64,000 nt of DNA from Streptomyces bungoensis (GTDB lineage Bacteria; Actinomycetota; Actinomycetes; Streptomycetales; Streptomycetaceae), in assembly GCF_001514215.1 (NCBI RefSeq), contig NZ_KQ948875.1, positions 1-64,000 of the forward strand. Reading direction: 5' to 3'. The first letter of the stretch is position 1. Each line of letters begins with the position of its first letter. Below, one piece after another: positions 47,800-57,318 of the stretch. The translations under genes and the position numbers were made by a program. Under the pieces are notes generated by a model. That model worked only from the letters and a program-made list of their open reading frames with translations. It was not told the origin of the DNA and did no database searches.

Positions 47800-48320
47800 G
47801 CGCACCCTCGTTCCGCTCCCCAAGAGCCTTCCGCGCAGAAGACTCGGAACCACTGCCGGGAGCAGGGCTGCGGCCCGGCGACTGGTGGTGCATTTCCGCA
47901 GATCACGGATTTGCTCGATGAGAAAAATACGCCGCAGGCTAACCCACTTTCCCAGACCTTCACAAAGCAGCCCGTCCTCCCGAAGGATCGGGAAAACCAC
48001 AGGTGTGAGCCGTGCGCAGCGGGGTACTCGGATCGTTTTGCCCAGCTCAGGAGGCGCGCAGCGCGGGAGGTCCGCCCCGTCGGCCCAGGCGGAGGCGACG
48101 CGCCGGGGGCGCTCGCCGCGGACGGTCACGGCGACGCCCGGGCGACCGCGGCCCCGGCGGGCCGTTTCGGACGAGCGGGTCGAGGGCACTCGTGCCAGGC
48201 TCGGGACAGAGCACCGAGCGTGAGGAACCCGGTACGGGGCGGAGGGCTGGCACGCAGTGGCGGTGTCCGACGAGCAGGAGTCGCCCCGGGGCGACGGACG
48301 CGGCGAACGGCCGGCGACCG
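47800..48320. other. Intergenic region upstream of the hybrid kinase, no gene found
   Basis: About 520 bp with no supported gene. The section 47886-47960 is markedly A/T-rich for this genome and, read on the minus strand, contains TATTTT within GCGTATTTTTC, a plausible -10 element for the kinase operon about 130 bp before its start. The rest is GC-rich without strong hairpins. Confidence 0.4.
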
Positions 48321-48665
48321 CGCTGGACCGGCGCCTGCCGCGGCCACTCACTCCCCGACGACCTGCGGTCCGGCACCGGTCCGCGCACCTCGCAGGGCAT
48401 CGTGCTGCCGATCCCGGTCACCGGCACGTACCTGTCGTTCCTCGTCTTCGGCGGCCGGTACCCGGGGCACGAGATCATCCCGCGGCTGTACGTGACGCAC
48501 GTCCCGCTGGTGCCGGGGCTGCTGCTGACGCTCGTCACCGTGCACCCGTTCTTCGTGACCTACCACGAGCACACCCAGTGGGCGAAGCAGCCCGGCCGCA
48601 CCACCCGCGACGTCGTCGGCAGGCCGCTGGTCCCGCGGTACATCGACACCGGGAGGTGCGTCGCA
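48320..48665 (+). pseudogene. qcrB (cytochrome bc1 subunit b) remnant
   Basis: The plus-strand translation reads SLPDDLRSGTGPR, then IPVTGTYLSFLVFGGRYPGHEIIPRLYVTHVPLVPG and TYHEHTQWAKQPGRT..VVGRPL, which aligns to a central segment of actinobacterial QcrB (SLPDDLLSGTGLR, GTYLSFFVFGG, IIPR.Y..H.LL.PG, HTQ..GPGRT..NVVG). Only about 110 codons are recognisable. The four-helix haem-binding N-terminal part and the C-terminal half are missing, and flanking sequence in this frame is unrelated. A full-length functional qcrB must lie elsewhere. Truncated at both ends, so non-functional. Confidence 0.8.
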
Positions 48666-48859
48666 GGCGGCCGGCGGGTACGAGGAGGCACGCTGCCGTC
48701 GCGTGCGGAGGCACACCGGATCATGGTGCGCGACACGCCGCGGCCGCGCGCCGGCGGCACCGAGGCGTGAACGGGAGAGGCGGCGGGTGGAGTTCGTGAG
48801 GGCCGGCCCGGGCGAGGTACCCGGGGCGGCGGACGAGTCGTGAGCGAGGAGGGTGCGGC

Positions 48860-49897
48860 ATGAACCCGGACGACAGGACGGGGGCGGACGGCGCAGCCGT
48901 GGGCGGCAACCTGCTCTTCGGTCCGCAACCGGACGTGGCCGGCGCGGCCGGCTATCCGCAGGCGCCGCCGCGGATGGGTTTCTTCACGGACACCTCCGTG
49001 TGCATCGGCTGCAAGGCCTGCGAGGTGGCGTGCAAGGAGTGGAACGCCGTCCCGGAGGACGGCCTGGAACTGACCGGCATGTCGTACGACAACACGCAGG
49101 GGCTCGGCGCCGACACCTGGCGGCACGTCGCCTTCATCGAGCAGCGCAAGCCGTTGGGTGGGCAGGAGCCCGGGGTGGCGCACGAGGACGTCGACGTGTT
49201 CGCCGCCGCGACCCGGCTCGGCACCGACGCCGGCTCGCCCGGCCCGGGCGCCACCGCTCCCCCGCCCGACCGGGCATCCGAGGCGGCCCCGGCCGGGCGG
49301 ATCTCCCCGCTCGCCCCCGAGGGCCGCACGGAGCTGCGCTGGCTGATGGCCTCCGACGTGTGCAAGCACTGCACCCACGCGGCGTGCCTGGACGTGTGCC
49401 CGACGGGGGCGCTGTTCCGTACCGAGTTCGGCACCGTGGTCGTGCAGGAGGACGTCTGCAACGGCTGCGGCTACTGCGTGCCCGCCTGCCCCTACGGCGT
49501 CATCGACCAGCGCAAGGACGACGGCCGGGTGTGGAAGTGCACGCTGTGCTACGACCGGCTCGGGGTCGGCATGGAGCCTGCCTGCGCCAAGTCCTGCCCG
49601 ACCGAGTCGATCCAGTTCGGGCCGCTGGAGGAGCTGCGCGAGCGGGCGCAGGGCAGGGTCGCCCAGCTGCACGCGGCCGGCGTGACCGACGCCCGCCTCT
49701 ACGGCGAGAGCCCGGACGACGGGGTCGGCGGCGACGGGGCGTTCTTCCTGCTGCTGGACGAGCCCGAGGTCTACGGCCTGCCGCCGGACCCGGTGGTCAC
49801 CACCCGGGACCTGCCGGACATGTGGCGGCACGCGGCGCTGGCCGCCGTGTCGCTGGCCGCGCTGGCCCTCGGCAGCTTCGTGAGGAGGCCGCGATGA
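48860..49897 (+). CDS. fdhB: Formate dehydrogenase iron-sulfur (beta) subunit
   Basis: A 345-aa four-cluster ferredoxin-type subunit that passes electrons from the catalytic subunit to the membrane. Cys motifs in order: CIGCKACEVACKEWN (about residues 48-62), CKHCTHAACLDVCP, CNGCGYCVPACP and CTLCYDRLGVGMEPACAKSCP, giving 16 ligands. An Ala/Pro-rich insert separates the first and second sets (about 100-150). A hydrophobic segment near the C-terminus (LAAVSLAALALGSFV) followed by RRPR is likely a single membrane anchor. Coupled to the NrfD-type gene by ATGA. Confidence 0.93.
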   Translation: MNPDDRTGADGAAVGGNLLFGPQPDVAGAAGYPQAPPRMGFFTDTSVCIGCKACEVACKEWNAVPEDGLELTGMSYDNTQGLGADTWRHVAFIEQRKPLGGQEPGVAHEDVDVFAAATRLGTDAGSPGPGATAPPPDRASEAAPAGRISPLAPEGRTELRWLMASDVCKHCTHAACLDVCPTGALFRTEFGTVVVQEDVCNGCGYCVPACPYGVIDQRKDDGRVWKCTLCYDRLGVGMEPACAKSCPTESIQFGPLEELRERAQGRVAQLHAAGVTDARLYGESPDDGVGGDGAFFLLLDEPEVYGLPPDPVVTTRDLPDMWRHAALAAVSLAALALGSFVRRPR

Positions 49898-50913
49898 GCG
49901 GATCGGACGTCACCCGGGGCGGTGTGCGGGGCGCCCGGCCCGACCGGGAGGCGCTGACGGGCGCCGCGGCGGGGCGCCGCCGGCGCCGGCGCGGCCGGGG
50001 CGAGCAGCCGATGGTGCCGGAGGCGGAGTTCTCGTCGTACTACGGCAAGCCGGTCCTGAACAGGCCGACCTGGAAGCCCCTGGACATCGCCGGTTACCTG
50101 TACCTCGGCGGGCTGGCCGGGGGGTCCTCGCTGCTGGCGGCCGGGGCCGACCTCACCGGGCGGCCGGTGCTGGCCCGAGCTGCGAAGCTCGGCGCGGCGG
50201 GGGCGATCTCGCTGTCGCTGGCCGCGCTCGTGCACGACCTGGGCCGCCCGGCCCGGTTCCTGAACATGCTCCGGGTCTTCAAGCCCACCTCGCCGATGAG
50301 CGTCGGTTCGTGGCTGCTCACGGCGTACGCACCGCTGACGATGGCCGCCGCGGCCACCGACGTGGCGCGCCGGTACCGGCTGGTGGGCTCCGCCGCCACG
50401 GCGGGCGCGGCCGTCCTGGGGACCGGGGTGGCGACCTACACGGCGGTGCTCGTCGCCGACACCGCGGTGCCGTCGTGGCACGAGGGCTACCGGGAACTGC
50501 CGTTCGTGTTCGCGGGATCCGGCGCGTCGGCGGCGGCCGGGCTCGGGCTGCTGGCCGCGCCGGCCGGCCAGGCGGGGCCCGCCCGCCGGATGGCCGTGCT
50601 CGGGGCCGCGCTGGAGCTGGGCTCCTTCCAGCTGATGAAGCAGCGCATGGGCCTGTCCGCAGAGCCCTACGAGCAGGGCCGCCCGCACCTGCTGCTGCGG
50701 ATGTCGGAGGTCCTGACGGCGGGCGGTGCGGCGCTGGCCGTGGTGTCGGGACGGCGGCGCGACCGGTGGCTCGCCGCGGCGGCCGGGACCGCGCTGCTCA
50801 CCGGGTCGGCCGCGCTGCGGTTCGCGGTGTTCCACGCCGGGGTGGCGTCGGCGGAGGACCCGAAGTACACGGTGGTGCCGCAGCGGGAGCGGCTGACGGA
50901 GCGCGGCCGCTGA
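49894..50913 (+). CDS. NrfD/PsrC-type membrane subunit of formate dehydrogenase
   Basis: A 339-aa polytopic protein with a basic N-terminus (GRRRRRRGRG). It has about eight hydrophobic helices; ISLSLAALVHDLGRPARFLNMLRVFKPTSPMSVGSW is the NrfD-family core with the conserved D-LGRP...F and MS-GSW. It lacks haem-binding His pairs, so it probably moves electrons to menaquinone without cytochrome b, as NrfD proteins do. Start overlaps the beta-subunit stop. The catalytic subunit follows 152 bp later. Confidence 0.88.
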   Translation: MSGSDVTRGGVRGARPDREALTGAAAGRRRRRRGRGEQPMVPEAEFSSYYGKPVLNRPTWKPLDIAGYLYLGGLAGGSSLLAAGADLTGRPVLARAAKLGAAGAISLSLAALVHDLGRPARFLNMLRVFKPTSPMSVGSWLLTAYAPLTMAAAATDVARRYRLVGSAATAGAAVLGTGVATYTAVLVADTAVPSWHEGYRELPFVFAGSGASAAAGLGLLAAPAGQAGPARRMAVLGAALELGSFQLMKQRMGLSAEPYEQGRPHLLLRMSEVLTAGGAALAVVSGRRRDRWLAAAAGTALLTGSAALRFAVFHAGVASAEDPKYTVVPQRERLTERGR

Positions 50914-51065
50914 GCCCGCCGGTGAGGAACTGCGGGACGAGGGCGAGCCGGTCCGTCCGCGTTTGGCCCTGACCGGCAGGGGTACCGGTCCGCACGCCAC
51001 GGTCACCAGATGCCGTGGCCGAGCCGCCGCGCGAGAATCGGGACACCGAGCGGGAGGAGCACGTC

Positions 51066-54000
51066 GTGGGCGTACGCACCTGGATCGGCTCGTGGCCGGT
51101 CTACCGCCAGCTCACCGGGACCGACCCGCTGGGCCGGGGAGCCGCCGCCAAGAGCGGGCCCACCGCACGGCTCGAACCCCGGGTGGCCCGCGCCGACCGG
51201 GTGGTGAAGTCGGTGTGCCCGTACTGCGCGGTGGGCTGCGGACAGAACGTGTACGTGCAGGACGGCAAGGTCACCCAGATCGAGGGCGACCCGGACTCGC
51301 CGATCTCCCGCGGCCGGCTGTGCCCCAAGGGCGCGGCGAGCCTGCAGCTGACCACCGGCGGCGCCCGTGAGCACCAGGTGCTCTACCGGCGGCCGCACGG
51401 CACCGAGTGGGAGCGGCTGGACCTGGACACGGCGATGGACATGATCGCCGACCGGGTGATCGCGGCCCGCCGGGACGGCTGGGAGTGGGAGGCCGACCAG
51501 GTCCGCACCCGGCGCACCCTCGGCATCGCGAGCCTCGGCGGGGCCACGCTCGACAACGAAGAGAACTACCTGATCAAGAAGTTGTTCACCGCCATGGGAG
51601 CGATCCAGATCGAGAACCAGGCGCGTGTTTGACACTCCTCCACCGTTCCCAGTCTGGGAACCTCGTTCGGACGCGGCGGCGCGACCACCTTCCAGCAGGA
51701 CCTGCAGAACGCCGACTGCATCGTCATCCAGGGCTCGAACATGGCCGAGTGCCATCCGGTCGGGTTCCAGTGGGTGATGGAGGCCAAGGCGCGCGGGGCC
51801 AAGGTGGTCCACGTCGATCCGCGGTTCACCCGCACCAGCGCGCTCGCGGACGTGCACGTGCCGCTGCGCGCGGGCTCGGACATCGCGTTCCTCGGCGGGA
51901 TCATCAACTACGTGCTGCGGGAGGAGAAGTACTTCCGCGACTACGTGCTGGCGTACAGCAACGCGCCGGTGATCCTGCGGGAGGACTTCCGGGACACCGA
52001 GGACCTGGACGGCGTCTTCTCCGGCCTGGACACCGACAGCCGCTCCTACGACAACAGCACCTGGCAGTACGAGGGCACCGAGGTGCAGGCCGCCTCGGGC
52101 CAGCGTGACGCGGAGTACGACCAGCGCACCGGCGGCGGCAGATCGGTGACCGAGGCGGCCCGCGGTGAGGCGCACGGCTCCGGCGGTGCGGTGATCGGGG
52201 AGGGCGAGCCGGAACGGGACGAGACGCTCACCCATCCGCGCTGTGTGCTGCAGGTCCTCAAGCGGCACTACGCCCGGTACACGCCGGAGCTGGTCGAGCA
52301 GATCTGCGGGGTGCCGCAGGACCTGTTCCGGCAGGTGTGCGAGCTGGTCACGGAGAACTCCGGCCGCGACCGGACGACGGCCTTCGCCTACGCGGTCGGC
52401 TGGACCCAGCACACGGTCGGCGTGCAGTACATCCGCGCGGCCGCCGTCCTGCAGACGCTGCTCGGCAACATCGGCCGGCCCGGCGGCGGCATCCTGGCGC
52501 TGCGCGGGCACGCCTCCATCCAGGGCTCGACGGACATCCCGACCCTGTTCAACCTGCTGCCGGGCTACATCCCGATGCCGCACGCGCACCAGAAGCAGGA
52601 CCTGGACGCGTTCGTGGAGGCCGAGGCGGCCCACAAGGGCTACTGGGGCAACATGCGCGCGTACCTGGTGAGCCTGCTCAAGGCCTACTGGGGTGACGCG
52701 GCGACCGCCGAGAACGACTACTGCTTCGACTACCTGCCGCGGCTCACCGGCTCGCACTCGACGTACGAGACGACGATGGCCCAGCTGGAGGGCACCTGCA
52801 AGGGCTACTTCCTGGTCGGGGAGAACCCGGCCGTGGGCAACGCCAACTCCAAGCTGATGCGCCTGGGCATGGCCAACCTGGACTGGCTGGTCGTGCGGGA
52901 CTTCTCCCTCATCGAGTCGGCGACCTGGTGGAAGGACGGCCCGGAGATCGAGACCGGCGAGCTGCGCACCGAGGACATCGGCACCGAGGTGTTCTTCCTG
53001 CCGGCCGCCGCGCACACCGAGAAGGACGGCAGCTTCACCAACACCCAGCGGCTGCTGCAGTGGCACCACCAGGCCGTGGAGCCGCCCGGCGAGGCGCGCA
53101 GCGACCTGTGGTTCGCCTACCACCTCGGGCGGCTGATCCGGCGGAAGCTCGCCGGGTCCACCGACGAGATGGACCGTCCGCTGCTCGACCTCACCTGGGA
53201 CTACCCGGTGAAGGGCACGATCGCGGAGCCGGACGCGGAGGCGGTGCTGGCGGAGATCAACGGCCACGACGCGGAGGGCCGGCCGCTGTCCTCGTACGAA
53301 CAGCTCAAGGACGACGGCTCCACGGCCTGCGGCTGCTGGATCTACTGCGGGGTCCACGCCGACGGCGTCAACCAGGCGGCCCGCCGCAAGCCCGGCGGGG
53401 AGCAGGACTGGGTGGCGGCCGAGTGGGCGTGGGCCTGGCCGGCCAACCGGCGCATCCTGTACAACCGCGCCTCGGCGGACCCCGACGGCAGACCGTGGAG
53501 CGAGCGCAAGGCGCTGGTGTGGTGGGACGCGGAGCGGGGGCAGTGGACCGGGCACGACGTGCCGGACTTCAAGAAGGACAAGGCCCCCGACCACCGGCCG
53601 CCGCAGGACGCGACGGGGCCGGAGGCCCTGTCGGGCACGGACGCGTTCGTCATGCAGGCCGACGGCAAGGCCTGGCTGTACGTCCCGTCCGGGCTGACCG
53701 ACGGTCCCCTGCCGACGCACTACGAGCCGCAGGACTCGCCGTTCCCGAACCTGCTGTACCGGCAACAGCGCAATCCGGTACGGCAGTTGATGCCCACGGT
53801 CCCGAACAACCGGTACCAGCCGAGCGCCGGTGAGCCCGGTTCGGAGGTGTTCCCGTTCGTGGCCACCACCTACCGGCTCACCGAGCACCACACGGCGGGC
53901 GGCATGTCCCGCTGGCAGCCGTACCTGGCGGAGCTGCAGCCGGAGTTCTTCTGCGAGGTGTCCCCGGAGCTGGCCGCCGAGCGGGGCCTGGAGCACACCG

Positions 54001-54326
54001 GCTGGGCGACGATCGTCAGCGCCCGGGGCGTGGTGGAGGCGCGGGTGCTGGTGACGGACCGGATGGCGCCGCTGACCGTGCAGGGGCGCAGGCTGCACCA
54101 GGTGGGGCTGCCCTACCACTGGGGTCCCAACGGCTACAGCACCGGGGACGCGGCCAACGAGCTGCTGCACCTGTCCCTGGATCCCAACACGCACATCCAG
54201 GAGTCGAAGGCGTTCGCCGTCGACATCCGCCCGGGGCGGCGGCCGCGGGGCCCGGCGTCGGTGGAGCTGGTGCGTGCCTACCGGATCCGGGCGGGCATCG
54301 ACGACAAGACCGGTACGGAGCAGTGA
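51066..54326 (+). CDS. fdhA: Selenocysteine-containing formate dehydrogenase alpha (catalytic) subunit
   Basis: Mo/W-bis-PGD formate dehydrogenase, 1,086 residues from GTG 51066 (GGGAGGAG six bases upstream; a GTG at 51015 is weaker). The [4Fe4S] motif CPYCAVGCG...GRLCPKG sits near residues 45-95. An in-frame UGA at 51630-51632 (residue 189) is selenocysteine: it is followed by HSSTVPSLGTSFGRGG, the usual Sec-H..TV..L..(S/T)FGRG context, and a SECIS hairpin. The rest covers the PGD-binding lobes and ends in a molybdopterin dinucleotide-binding domain. No Tat signal, so probably cytosolic-facing. Oxidises formate to CO2. All Sec genes lie next door. Confidence 0.95.
51630..51661 (+). promoter_or_regulatory. 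UGA selenocysteine codon and bacterial SECIS hairpin
   Basis: UGA at 51630-51632, then a 12-nt spacer and a 6-bp stem (51645-51650 with 51656-51661) closing a five-base loop AGTCT. The loop's GU resembles that of E. coli fdhF SECIS (GGUCU), the site read by SelB. Position and size fit the bacterial rule. Pairing seen directly; SelB binding inferred. Confidence 0.85.
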
Positions 54327-54370
54327 CGGGAGCCGGGGAGGGGCCCGCGTGGGCCCCTCCCCGGCTCCCG
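54327..54370. terminator. Bidirectional terminator between fdhA and selD
   Basis: Perfect 20-bp inverted repeat (54327-54346 with 54351-54370) with loop GCGT, starting right after the fdhA stop and ending 25 bases before the selD stop. Serves both converging genes. Confidence 0.88.
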
Positions 54371-54395
54371 TGCCGCGCGAGCGGCCGGGTGTCGT

Positions 54396-55406
54396 CTACC
54401 TGAGCACGATCGAGTGGGCTCCGCGGGGCACCAGTTCCCCCACCACCGGCGCTCCGGGGACCTCTCCGGCCACCAGCAGCCCGCCGGACGTCTGCGCGTC
54501 GGCCAGCAGCAGCCGGGTGTCCGCGTCCGTGCCGCCGAAGTCGGTGAACGGCGCGACCCACTCCAGGTTGCGCCGGGTGCCGCCGCTGACGTAGCCGTCC
54601 CGCACGGCCTCCCGGGCGCCGTCCAGGCAGGGCACCGCGGCGGTGTCGAGCACGGCCGTGACGCCGGAGGCGCGGGCGAGCTTGTGCAGATGGCCGAGGA
54701 GGCCGAAGCCGGTGACGTCGGTCGCGCAGGTGGCGCCGGCGGCGAGCGCGGCGGCGGACGCGTCCCGGTTCAGGGCGGTCATGGTGGCGACGGCCTGCTC
54801 GAACCGCTCCCCCGTCGCCTTGTGACGGTTGTTCAGCACGCCCAGACCGAGTGGCTTGGTCAGCGACAGCGGCAGCCCGGCCCGGCCCGTGTCGTTGCGC
54901 AGCAGCCGTGCGGGGTCGGCGACCCCGGTGACGGCCATGCCGTACTTGGGTTCCGGGTCGTCGACGCTGTGGCCGCCGCCGACGTGGCAGCCCGCCTCGG
55001 TGGCGATGTCGAGGCCGCCACGCAGCACCTCGCGGGCCAGTTCGAAGGGCAGCCGGTCGCGGGGCCAGGCGAGCAGGTTGACGGCGAGCACGGGCCGGCC
55101 GCCCATCGCGTACACGTCGGAGAGCGCGTTGGCGGCGGCGATGCGCCCCCAGTCGTACGGGTCGTCGACGACGGGGGTGAAGAAGTCGGCGGTGGCGACG
55201 AGGGCCAGGTCCTGCCCGGACAGGGTGACGACGGCCGCGTCGTCGCCGGTCGCGAGGCCCACCAGCAGCGAGGTGTCGCCCCCGGTCAGCGGCGCGCCGA
55301 GGCCGCTGACCACCTCCTCCAGCTCACCGGGCGGGATCTTGCAGGCGCAGCCGCCGCCGTGGGCGAACTGCGTGAGGCGGACGGACGCTTGGCGGGTCGG
55401 TGTCAT
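54396..55406 (-). CDS. selD: Selenide, water dikinase SelD
   Basis: Makes selenophosphate, the Se donor for Sec-tRNA. 336 aa from ATG 55406 with GGGAG six bases upstream. The active-site segment GGGCACKIPP has Cys20, Cys22 and Lys23, equivalent to the E. coli Cys17/Lys20 region; Cys is used where some organisms have Sec. TGDDAAV, VATADFFTPVVDDPYDWGRIAAANALSDVYAMGG and DVTGFGLLGHL are family blocks for ATP/Mg. It starts 36 bp from the divergently oriented tRNA-Sec gene. Confidence 0.95.
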   Translation of the reverse strand: MTPTRQASVRLTQFAHGGGCACKIPPGELEEVVSGLGAPLTGGDTSLLVGLATGDDAAVVTLSGQDLALVATADFFTPVVDDPYDWGRIAAANALSDVYAMGGRPVLAVNLLAWPRDRLPFELAREVLRGGLDIATEAGCHVGGGHSVDDPEPKYGMAVTGVADPARLLRNDTGRAGLPLSLTKPLGLGVLNNRHKATGERFEQAVATMTALNRDASAAALAAGATCATDVTGFGLLGHLHKLARASGVTAVLDTAAVPCLDGAREAVRDGYVSGGTRRNLEWVAPFTDFGGTDADTRLLLADAQTSGGLLVAGEVPGAPVVGELVPRGAHSIVLR

Positions 55407-55441
55407 ACGTGTCTCCCGGGGCACTAGCCTGAGCGAGCGGT

Positions 55442-55534
55442 GGAGGCGTGTGGGTGCCTGGTGGCCCTCCCGGTCTTCAAAACCGAGGTGTCCGAGGATC
55501 TCGGGCAGGCGGGTTCGATTCCCGTCCGCCTCCG
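55442..55534 (+). tRNA. selC: tRNA-Sec (anticodon TCA)
   Basis: A 93-nt gene with the selenocysteine tRNA features: long acceptor stem (seven clear pairs, 55442-55448 with 55527-55533), extended D-stem with small loop, anticodon loop CTTCAAA with TCA at 55477-55479, a long variable arm and T-loop TTCGATT. G discriminator, CCA not encoded. It decodes the UGA of fdhA after conversion by SelA. The gene lies between selD and selB and its 3' 58 bases are antisense to the end of the selB reading frame. Confidence 0.93.
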
Positions 55535-57315
55535 CTCCGGGACCGGGTCCGGCAACGCCGGTGCTGGTCGTCGACGCGTTCCGTGTACCCGTGCGCGTCC
55601 AGGTACTCCAGCAGCGGCACGGCCACCCTCCGGGTGGTGTCCAGGGCCCGCCGGGCCTCGCTGAGCGTGAACGGCTGCGGCAGCCCGCGCAGGACGGCGG
55701 CCGCCTCCGTGTCCGCGCCGGGCAGCAGGACGATCCCTTCGGCGACGCGCAGCAGGGCTCCCGCGGACACCGCGGCGGCCAGCGTCTTGCGGGTGAGCCC
55801 GAGCCCGGCCAGCCGGTCGGCCTCGGGCGCGCGGAACGGCGTACGGGCCAGGTCCCGGCGTACGGCGTCCACGGCGGCCCGCACCGGCGGGGGCAGGGCG
55901 GGCCGCAGCGCGCCGGCGGGGTACAGCCGGCCCTCGCGGCCGGTGATGCCCGGCGTGTTCCGGGCGAGGGCGTCCACGAGGGCCCGGTCGGGCAGGTCCA
56001 GCAGGCGGCGGGCGGCCTCGGCGGGCAGGCCGGGTTCCAGCGGGTGCGCGCGGGCGTGCCGGGCGGTCTCGGCTGCCAGCCGGTCGCGCAGCGCCGTCCA
56101 GTGCGCCGGATCGGCCAGCCAGTCCCCGGCGACCGGCTCGGCCGGGGGCGCGACGCCCATCGCGATCAGGTCGGCGCGGCGGACGAGGGCGCGGCGGCGC
56201 AGCTCGGCGGCGCCGTCGGGCAGGCCGGTCATCCCGGCGAGCTCGGCGGCGCGGGCCCGGCCGGCGCCGCGCCGGGTGAGCCGGGGCGGCCGCACGTCGA
56301 GGACGGTGACCGCGCAGGGCGTCCGGGTGCCGCCCGGTTCGCGCAGCACGGCGCGGTCGCCGACGCGCAGCGGCAGCGGCCGGACCAGGGTGAGCCGGGC
56401 GGTGTCCTCGCCCAGCGGGCGGACGGTGACGGGGACGGCGGCGGTGCCGATGTGCAGGGTGACCGAGCGGGGCAGGTCGGCGACCGGTTCGCCGGTGACG
56501 CGGGCGTCGACGACGCTCGTGTGCAGCCAGCGGTCCGGGGTCAGCAGCACCTGCCCGCGGCCGAGGCCGCCGTCGCCCGGTCCGTGCACGTTGACGGCCA
56601 CCCGGGCCACCGCTCCGGCCTCTCTCCTGTCCTCGTGCAGGCTCTGCAGCCCGCGCACCCGGAGCACGGCCGTCCCGTCCCCGGTGGCCAGCCGGTCGCC
56701 GACGCGCAGGGTGCCCGCGCCGAGGGTGCCGGTCACCACGGTGCCGTGGCCGCGCACGGTGAAGGCGCGGTCGAGCCACAGCCGTACGTCGGCACCGGGG
56801 TCGGGCACGGGCAGCTGTGCGGCGGTCCGGGCGAGTTCGGTGCGCAGTTCGTCGAGGCCGGCGCCGGTGACCGCGCTCACCGCGACGGCGGGCACCTTGC
56901 CGAGGGAGGTGGCGGCGATCCGCTCGACGGCGTCGGCGCGTACGGGTTCGGGGTCGGCGAGGTCGCTGCGGGTGACGGCGAGGACGGCGTGCCGGACGCC
57001 GAGCGCGTCGAGGATCGCCAGGTGCTCCTGCGACTGGGGCTGCCAACCCTGGTCGGCGGCGACCACGAACAGCACGGCGGGCACCGGCCCGACGCCGGCC
57101 AGCATGGTCGCGACGAACCGCTCGTGGCCGGGTACGTCCACGAAGGCCGTCGGCTCCCCGTCCGGGCCGCCGATCCGGGTCCACACGAAGCCCAGGTCGA
57201 GGGTCAGGCCCCGGCGGCGCTCCTCCTCGTACCGGTCGGGTTCCATGCCGGTGAGCGCCCGGACGAGGGTCGACTTGCCGTGGTCCACGTGGCCGGCGGT
57301 GGCGAGTACCCGCAT
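55477..57315 (-). CDS. selB: Selenocysteine-specific elongation factor SelB
   Basis: Sec-dedicated EF-Tu paralogue of 612 aa. GTPase motifs GHVDHGKST (about 8-16), DVPGHERF and TRSDL are present; domains II/III follow to about 330; the C-terminal winged-helix array (about 340-600) binds the SECIS hairpin. The reading frame runs through the antisense strand of selC, so the last 19 or so residues (rich in Arg/Gly/Pro) are encoded by the complement of the tRNA. Its UGA stop at 55477-55479 is the exact antisense of the tRNA-Sec anticodon. Starts three bases after selA. Confidence 0.94.
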   Translation of the reverse strand: MRVLATAGHVDHGKSTLVRALTGMEPDRYEEERRRGLTLDLGFVWTRIGGPDGEPTAFVDVPGHERFVATMLAGVGPVPAVLFVVAADQGWQPQSQEHLAILDALGVRHAVLAVTRSDLADPEPVRADAVERIAATSLGKVPAVAVSAVTGAGLDELRTELARTAAQLPVPDPGADVRLWLDRAFTVRGHGTVVTGTLGAGTLRVGDRLATGDGTAVLRVRGLQSLHEDRREAGAVARVAVNVHGPGDGGLGRGQVLLTPDRWLHTSVVDARVTGEPVADLPRSVTLHIGTAAVPVTVRPLGEDTARLTLVRPLPLRVGDRAVLREPGGTRTPCAVTVLDVRPPRLTRRGAGRARAAELAGMTGLPDGAAELRRRALVRRADLIAMGVAPPAEPVAGDWLADPAHWTALRDRLAAETARHARAHPLEPGLPAEAARRLLDLPDRALVDALARNTPGITGREGRLYPAGALRPALPPPVRAAVDAVRRDLARTPFRAPEADRLAGLGLTRKTLAAAVSAGALLRVAEGIVLLPGADTEAAAVLRGLPQPFTLSEARRALDTTRRVAVPLLEYLDAHGYTERVDDQHRRCRTRSRSGGGRESNPPARDPRTPRF

Positions 57316-57318
57316 GTC

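Noticed and set aside
51630..51632. In-frame stop in formate dehydrogenase taken as nonsense mutation
   Set aside because: Sec-type context, SECIS hairpin and neighbouring sel genes show it is a recoded UGA.
55477..55534. A separate selB 3' frameshift or missing stop
   Set aside because: The frame is continuous and ends at a proper UGA; the odd C-terminal composition is explained by overlap with selC.
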